In this document: positions 59,181 to 64,000 of the stretch, one piece after another
Layout of the letters: each line of letters starts with the position of its first letter
Numbering within the stretch: position 1 is the stretch's first letter
Assembly (NCBI RefSeq): GCF_030052815.1
Contig: NC_079510.1
Location: forward strand, 33,867,823 to 33,931,822
Direction: 5' to 3'
Origin: Hevea brasiliensis
Lineage: Eukaryota; Streptophyta; Magnoliopsida; Malpighiales; Euphorbiaceae
Length of the DNA: 64,000 nt
Position numbers and translations under genes: made by a program
The notes under the pieces: model-generated
Told to the model about the DNA's origin: nothing
The model's database searches: none
What the model saw: only the letters and a program-made list of their open reading frames with translations

Positions 59181-61743
59181 TGAATGGTGGACTTCCCTCT
59201 AGATGTCGAGCATATGCAGCCACATGAGGGTTGTCATAGTCTATGCCTCCTCCATGAACCAAAAAATTTTCAAGTGGATCTTCTGGATATCTCTTTCTGA
59301 AGTGTTCTTCAACCAGCTCATCAATGATATCAATTCTCAAACAAGTATCAGCTTCAGAATGATGCTTCTTCATAGTGTTATTAATATTGAAAACCAATTG
59401 ATCTTCACCAACTCTAAGAGTCAATTTTTCTCCCTTAACATCAATCAATGCTCCTGCTGTAGCTAGAAATGGTCTTCCCAAGATAATTGGAATATTAGAA
59501 TCCTCTTCCATGTCCAAGATGACAAAGTCAACAGGTATATAGAACTTCCCAACCTTCAGAGGCACATTCTCCAAAATCCCTTCAGGATACTTAATTGATC
59601 TGTCAGCTAACTGAAGAGAAATGTGGGTTGGTTTAAGATCTCCCATATTGAGCTTCTCATAAATGGAGAGGGGCATAAGGCTAACACTAGCCCCTAAATC
59701 ACATAAAGCTTTTGCAGAACATGATTCCCCAATGTGGCATGGAATTGAAAAACTCCCTAGATCCTTGAGCTTTGGAGGAAGTTTCCTTTGGAGGATAGCA
59801 CTGCATTCTTCTGTCAAAGCTACAGTTTCATGGTCTTCAAGTTTCCTCTTATTTGAGAGAATTTCTTTTAAGAATTTTGCATAAGAGGGCATTTGTGAAA
59901 GAGCATTAATAAAAGGCACATTTATGTATAGCTTCTTCAAAACCTCTAAGAACTTTCCAAATTGCTTATCAAGCTTGGCTTTTTGAAATCTTTGTGGAAA
60001 GGGAAGTTGTGGTTTGTAAGGCTCTGGAGGTATATACTTCTCTTCCTTCTCTTCAATTTTCTCTTTACATTTTTCTGCACTTTCTTTCTCACTTTCTTGT
60101 TTTTCACTCTCATCAGTTTTTTTCTCATTTTCTCTCTTCTCACTATTTTCACTTTTCTCATTTTTTTCACTCTTCTCATTATTTATAACTTTCCCACTTC
60201 TTAAAGTAATAGCTTGACACTGCTCTCTTGGGTTTTCTGGTTGACTTGGAAGCTTTCCAAAAGACTTGGTACCTGAGGAAGATGCTTGTTGTGCAATCTG
60301 ATTTTCCAGCATTCTGTTATGTGTTTGCATCTGTTCTAGCCTTGCTTTCATCTCTCTCATCTCCTCATCATGCTTAGTTTGGTTAGCAAGAATCTGTTGT
60401 AATAAAGCTTCTGTGGTGGAACTTTGTTCTTGCTGTTTTGGTGGAGGATTCATATTTTTCTGCTGAAAATTAGGCAATGGTTGCCTATTTTGCTGATATG
60501 GAATTTCTTGTTGCTGTTGTGGTTGAAAATTCTGATTTGGAACTTGACTTTGCTGATTTCCCCATGAAAAGTTGGGATGATTCCTCCAAGTTGGATTACA
60601 AGTTTGAGAGTAAGGATTCCCCATTTGTTTGTTTCCATAATTACCAACATATGCAGCTTGCTCTCCATAGTCTACTCCACAGCTGGTAGTTCCCTCTGCA
60701 TAAGCAACTTGTTGTGAACTTCCAGATGATGATGATGAACTAACCAACATACTTAAATCTTCCATCTTCTTAGCCAAAACATTTGTAAGTGCATCAAACT
60801 TTGCATTAATCATGTTGAATGGATCAAGGTCATACATTCCAGCAGCTTGCCTCTTTTGAGTTGGAGCTGGTCCCCTTGGACTACTCCAAAGATGATTGTT
60901 CTTTGCAATTTTCTCCAATAGCTCATAAGCTTCATCTTCATGCTTCATAATAAATTCTCCTTCTGTTTGAGCATCAATAATCCCTCTAATTGCAGGAGTG
61001 ACATTTGTGTAAAAATTCTGATTTATCATCCATTTTGGAATGGCATGATGTGGGCATTGTCTCTCTAATTCCTTCCATCTCATCCATGATTCATAGAGAG
61101 TTTCATCTTCTCTTGGTCTAAAAGCTGTCATTTGATTCCTCAATTCTTGAGTTTTTCCAGGTGGAAAATATTATGCAAGAAATGCATCAGTGAGTTGCTC
61201 CCAATTTGTAATGGAGTTGTGAGGTAAAGAATCAAGCCAATCCAATGCTCTATCTTTCAAAGAGAATGGGAATAGCTTCAATCTTGCTGCATCATCAGAT
61301 ACTCCAGGTTGTTTTTACATATCACAAATCATAGCAAACTTCTTTAGATGTGTGTGTGGATTTTCAGAAGAATGTCCCCCGAATTGGGAATTTTGAATCA
61401 TTTGAAGAACTCCAAAATCCATCTTGTAACTATTTGCATCAATTCTTGGTCTTGCTATACTTTCTCTCAAGTCATCAAAACGAGGAAAAGCATGATCCAT
61501 CATACTTCCCCTAGGCACATTAGCATTTACAACTTCACCTTGGGCTGCATTTTCATTGTTTCGACCATTTCCAGCATTACCGCCACCAATTCTAATTCTT
61601 TCATCAGCCATGTCTGCTTCTAATGCAGTTTCTCTCAAGGCTTCTTTCCTTTTTCTGGTTTCTTTCTTATTGGCTTTACAAAATTTCTCAATTTCAGGAT
61701 CAAACAATAAGGATGTGTCACTTGTGCTTCTAGCTCTTCTCAT
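59181..61743 (-). pseudogene. Outer gypsy gag-protease
   Basis: Starts MRRARSTSDTSLLFDPEIEK at 61743. The Gag domain, Gln/Asn-rich segment (RNHPNFSWGNQQSQ), coiled coil (MREMKARLEQMQTHNRMLEN), Lys/Glu repeats, LPFPQRFQKAKLDKQFGKFL and protease CDLGASVSLMPL (DLGA codons 59689-59700) follow. Two stops interrupt Gag, TAA at 61315-61317 and TAA at 61171-61173. Both are Gln codons (CAA) in the inner copy, or expected from the family. From 61143 to about 59180 the frame is open for about 650 codons. The usual CCHC zinc knuckle is absent here as in the inner copy. Confidence 0.87.
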
Positions 61744-61853
61744 AAAAGATTAAGAGTACCTAAAAAAGAACAAACAAACACAAAATAAAAAGATAACAAA
61801 GATAAAACTATAAACAACTAAAATGGTCAAGAATTCAATCTTAAACAAACAAC

Positions 61854-61871
61854 TCCCCGGCAACGGTGCCA
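61854..61871 (-). other. Primer-binding site (tRNA-Asp), outer gypsy
   Basis: Same 18-nt site as in the inner element with one change (GGTGCC for GGCGCC on the plus strand), so 17 of 18 positions match tRNA-Asp. Confidence 0.8.
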
Positions 61872-62995
61872 AAAACTTGATGTGGCCCAACCGCAAGTGC
61901 ACGGGTCGTACAAGTAATATAGAAAAGTTATCGTTCCCACGAGGAGTTGTGTTAATGATTGAATTTTTGATATAGAAATTCTAACTAAATTGGACTATTT
62001 TTGAAATTAAAGTAATAAATTGATAGAAATTGAAGTGTGAATTCTATGTGTGTGAGATTAATAGTCTATTCAACAATGTATTAATTAAACTAAAATTGCA
62101 TCAAATTAAAATAAGCAAGTTGAAATATGGCAAAATTTAAAATGGCAAGCAATTAAATTCAATTAGAAATTAACAATGATAAAAAGGCGATTCCGGAGTT
62201 CGGGAGTTCATATTCAAGCTATTTTGGGATTTTAAATTGGTTATCCAATCTTGTGGAACTTACGGGTTTTAAGGAGATTAATTCTTAAATCCTTTGAATA
62301 CCCTTTCGAGTGAGACAAAGAGTGCCTTAATCAATCTAATCCTACTTTCGTGGAGTTAGAGTTAATTAAGACCCATTAAATTCTTTAATTAATCTGTAAA
62401 TCCTCTTAATCCTTAGTCTATTTCTAGATCTAAGTTAATTAAGTCCAATTTCTTGATTATCTATCACAAGGCTTTCTCCTTTCGGTGCCTCAACCATGGA
62501 TTAAGAACATCACTTAATGGGATCCTACACTAAGCATGTCATTAAGCACACAAGAAATGAATAAAACTCATTAAAACCACAAAATATGGATTACCCAATC
62601 AAAATCCACAAAATATCTCAAATATTACATCCCAACTCCAGAATCTAATGAAAACTACTCACTACCCATAATATTTACAAGATATTCTGAGTTAATATGG
62701 AAATAAAGCTTTAATCTAAGCTAAGAAACAAGAAGCTCAACACTAGAAAGGTAAGAAAAATGCAAGAAAAGAAAGAAATCTCCAAATCTGGTTGGAAATG
62801 GTGTGGGAGACGATTGTGACTCTTCAGCTGCTGCCCTCTCCTTTCCCTTTTCTTCCTCTCTTTCTTCCCCCCTTCTAAAATGGAAAAAGGGGCTATTTAT
62901 AACTTTTTTTTTTCTGACAAAGAGCCCTAAAATGGTGTGTTTGAGGTGTGATTTTCTGAGGGAATCTTCTGCCAGCTCATCAATGAAGTCTTTAT

Positions 62996-63020
62996 GGGAC
63001 TGCATAACTTATGCAGTCCC
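62996..63020. other. Perfect 12-bp-stem palindrome in the LTR
   Basis: GGGACTGCATAA and TTATGCAGTCCC are exact reverse complements around a single C. The counterpart in L1 is 30689-30711 (11-bp arms). Confidence 0.9.
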
Positions 63021-63120
63021 TTATGCAGTTTTCGGCTGATTTCTGGCTCTCTTATGCGAAACAGCATGACCAAGCGTATAAGTTATGCACAATTCTGTGA
63101 GGCTGCATAAGGGAGGCACG

Positions 63121-63155
63121 AATCTGCATAAGTTATGCGGCAACTTATGCAGATT
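63121..63155. other. Perfect 14-bp-stem hairpin in the LTR, next to TTTCGGC
   Basis: AATCTGCATAAGTT and AACTTATGCAGATT are exact reverse complements with the 7-nt loop ATGCGGC, followed directly by TCGGC. The same hairpin is present in the other three LTRs. A second one (CATAACTT-ATGCGGC-AAGTTATG) follows about 45 nt later with the identical loop. Confidence 0.9.
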
Positions 63156-63496
63156 TCGGCAGATATTGGAACAATGTTTCTTCTCCTTATGCAGATCTGC
63201 ATAACTTATGCGGCAAGTTATGCGCAATTTGGCCAATGCATACTTCAACTTTGAAACTTGTTTTTGACATCTTTGGCTGCAAAAATCATTCCTCAAAAGT
63301 AAAATTTTCTTTTTAGTCCTTCAAAAACACCATTTTTCCTACAAAACAAAGTAAAAATTACAAATTAATCCAAAATTAGCAATTATGGAAAAACTAACTA
63401 AATAACTAATGAAATTAGCTAAAGGAGACTAATAATCAAGTAAAATGGCTATGAATTTAAATCTAAATGACTATGCAAAATGTATGTATCATTACT

Positions 63497-64000
63497 CAAT
63501 TGATTTAATTAACTAAAATATATGATTTAATTAACTAAAATATATGATCAATGTGATATGTCACATACTCAATTGATTCAATTAACTAAAATATATATTT
63601 TATTGAATCATTTAAATGATAATTGTCACAATTAACCTAAAATATATATGATTAATGTGACATTGTACATAATTAGTTGATTCAATTTACTCAATTAAAT
63701 GTTCAATTGAAAAAAATATATGATTAATGTGATATGTCATATATTCAAAATGATTCAATTAATTTAAATATATATTCAATTGAATCAATTAAATGATAAT
63801 CGTTATAATTGACTGAAATAGATATGATCAATGTGATATTACACATAATCAATTGATTTAATTAACTCAATTAAAAGCTCAATTGACTAAAATAAATGAT
63901 TGAAGTGACATGTTACATACTCAAATTGATTCAATTGATTTAAATATATATTCAATTGAATCAGTTAAATGGTAATTTTCGTAATTGGCTCAAATATATA
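63497..64000. repeat. 176-bp-period tandem repeat (right part)
   Basis: GTGAYATGTYA anchors at 63553, 63729 and 63905 are exactly 176 bp apart. The units align along their length (TTGATTCAATTRAYTWAAATATA and TTGAATCAWTTAAATGATAAT), with roughly 20-25% divergence by eye. The array continues past the window end. Confidence 0.75.

Larger units (their letters stand above)
29557..63491 (-). mobile_element. Outer Athila-like Ty3/gypsy retrotransposon
   Basis: LTRs at 61878-63491 (5') and 29557-31183 (3'), flanked by TTACT on both sides (29552-29556 and 63492-63496). Its internal region is split by the inner element: 31184-31838 and 51556-61877. Excluding that insertion it is about 14.2 kb. Order: LTR, tRNA-Asp PBS, gag-pro, RT-RNase H-integrase, spacer with tandem array, post-pol ORF, spacer, PPT, LTR. 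DLGASVSLMP protease, FMDD reverse transcriptase, the tRNA-Asp primer site and the long post-pol region fit the Athila lineage. About eight stops or frameshifts inactivate it. In the first roughly 460 bp its two LTRs differ at about nine sites by hand count. Confidence 0.9.
61878..63491 (-). repeat. 5' LTR of the outer gypsy (L4)
   Basis: TGATGTGGCCC to GTATGTATCA, followed by the TTACT target duplication. Partner of 29557-31183. Slightly shorter because one GTGGACTGCATAA-type unit in the hairpin cluster is missing. Confidence 0.92.

Noticed and set aside
61854..61871. tRNA-Asp gene fragment
   Set aside because: Only the 18 nt of the primer-binding site match. No other tRNA parts are present and it abuts the 5' LTR.

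Overview
This window looks like repeat-dense, AT-rich chromosomal DNA of a eudicot plant. The evidence is plant-type Ty1/copia and Athila-type Ty3/gypsy retrotransposons, a CACTA (En/Spm) element with plant TNP2-associated domains, a TRIM, long TA and AAAT microsatellites, and an intronless plant matrix metalloproteinase gene. The family or genus cannot be fixed from the sequence alone. I see no rRNA gene, intact tRNA gene or CRISPR array, and no bacterial-type operons. The only intact host gene is the metalloproteinase at 23989-24897 (minus strand).

Layout. 1-4290: the 3' part of a decayed copia element. A GGTTCGG-rich TIR element sits in it, and that element holds a complete, nearly mutation-free 391-bp TRIM (minus strand). 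4593-22930: one 18.3-kb CACTA element with matching CACTA-type ends and an AGT target-site duplication. It carries dense subterminal repeats, the 3' half of a TNP2-type transposase gene, a second Transposase_24-like gene, and a 3.7-kb solo LTR (11171-14848) inserted in reverse. 23989-24897: the metalloproteinase gene with a TATA box. Its upstream region is duplicated at about 26860-27545. 27877-28240: a two-exon fragment resembling the nuclear-pore protein GP210/NUP210. About 29000-29556 and 63497-64000: a diverged tandem repeat with a 176-bp period, split by the next block.

29557-63491: two Athila-like gypsy elements of the same family, both on the minus strand, one inside the other. The outer element has LTRs at 29557-31183 and 61878-63491 and TSD TTACT. 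The inner one has LTRs at 31839-33465 and 49928-51555 and TSD GGGAC. Two solo LTRs of other families interrupt the inner element: 35503-37074 (TSD CGGAC) and 41071-44776 (TSD TAAGC). Reading right to left, each gypsy has 5' LTR, tRNA-Asp primer site, gag-protease, RT-RNase H-integrase, a noncoding spacer with a 72-75-bp tandem array, a post-pol ORF without envelope features, a polypurine tract and the 3' LTR. Every reading frame in both copies is broken.

The least explained signal is a set of perfect hairpins built on GCATAA/TTATGC next to a TTTCGGC motif. They recur in all four gypsy LTRs and in the internal tandem array. An unrelated-looking solo LTR (35503-37074) has the same layout, built instead on CTGCTTA/TAAGCAG.
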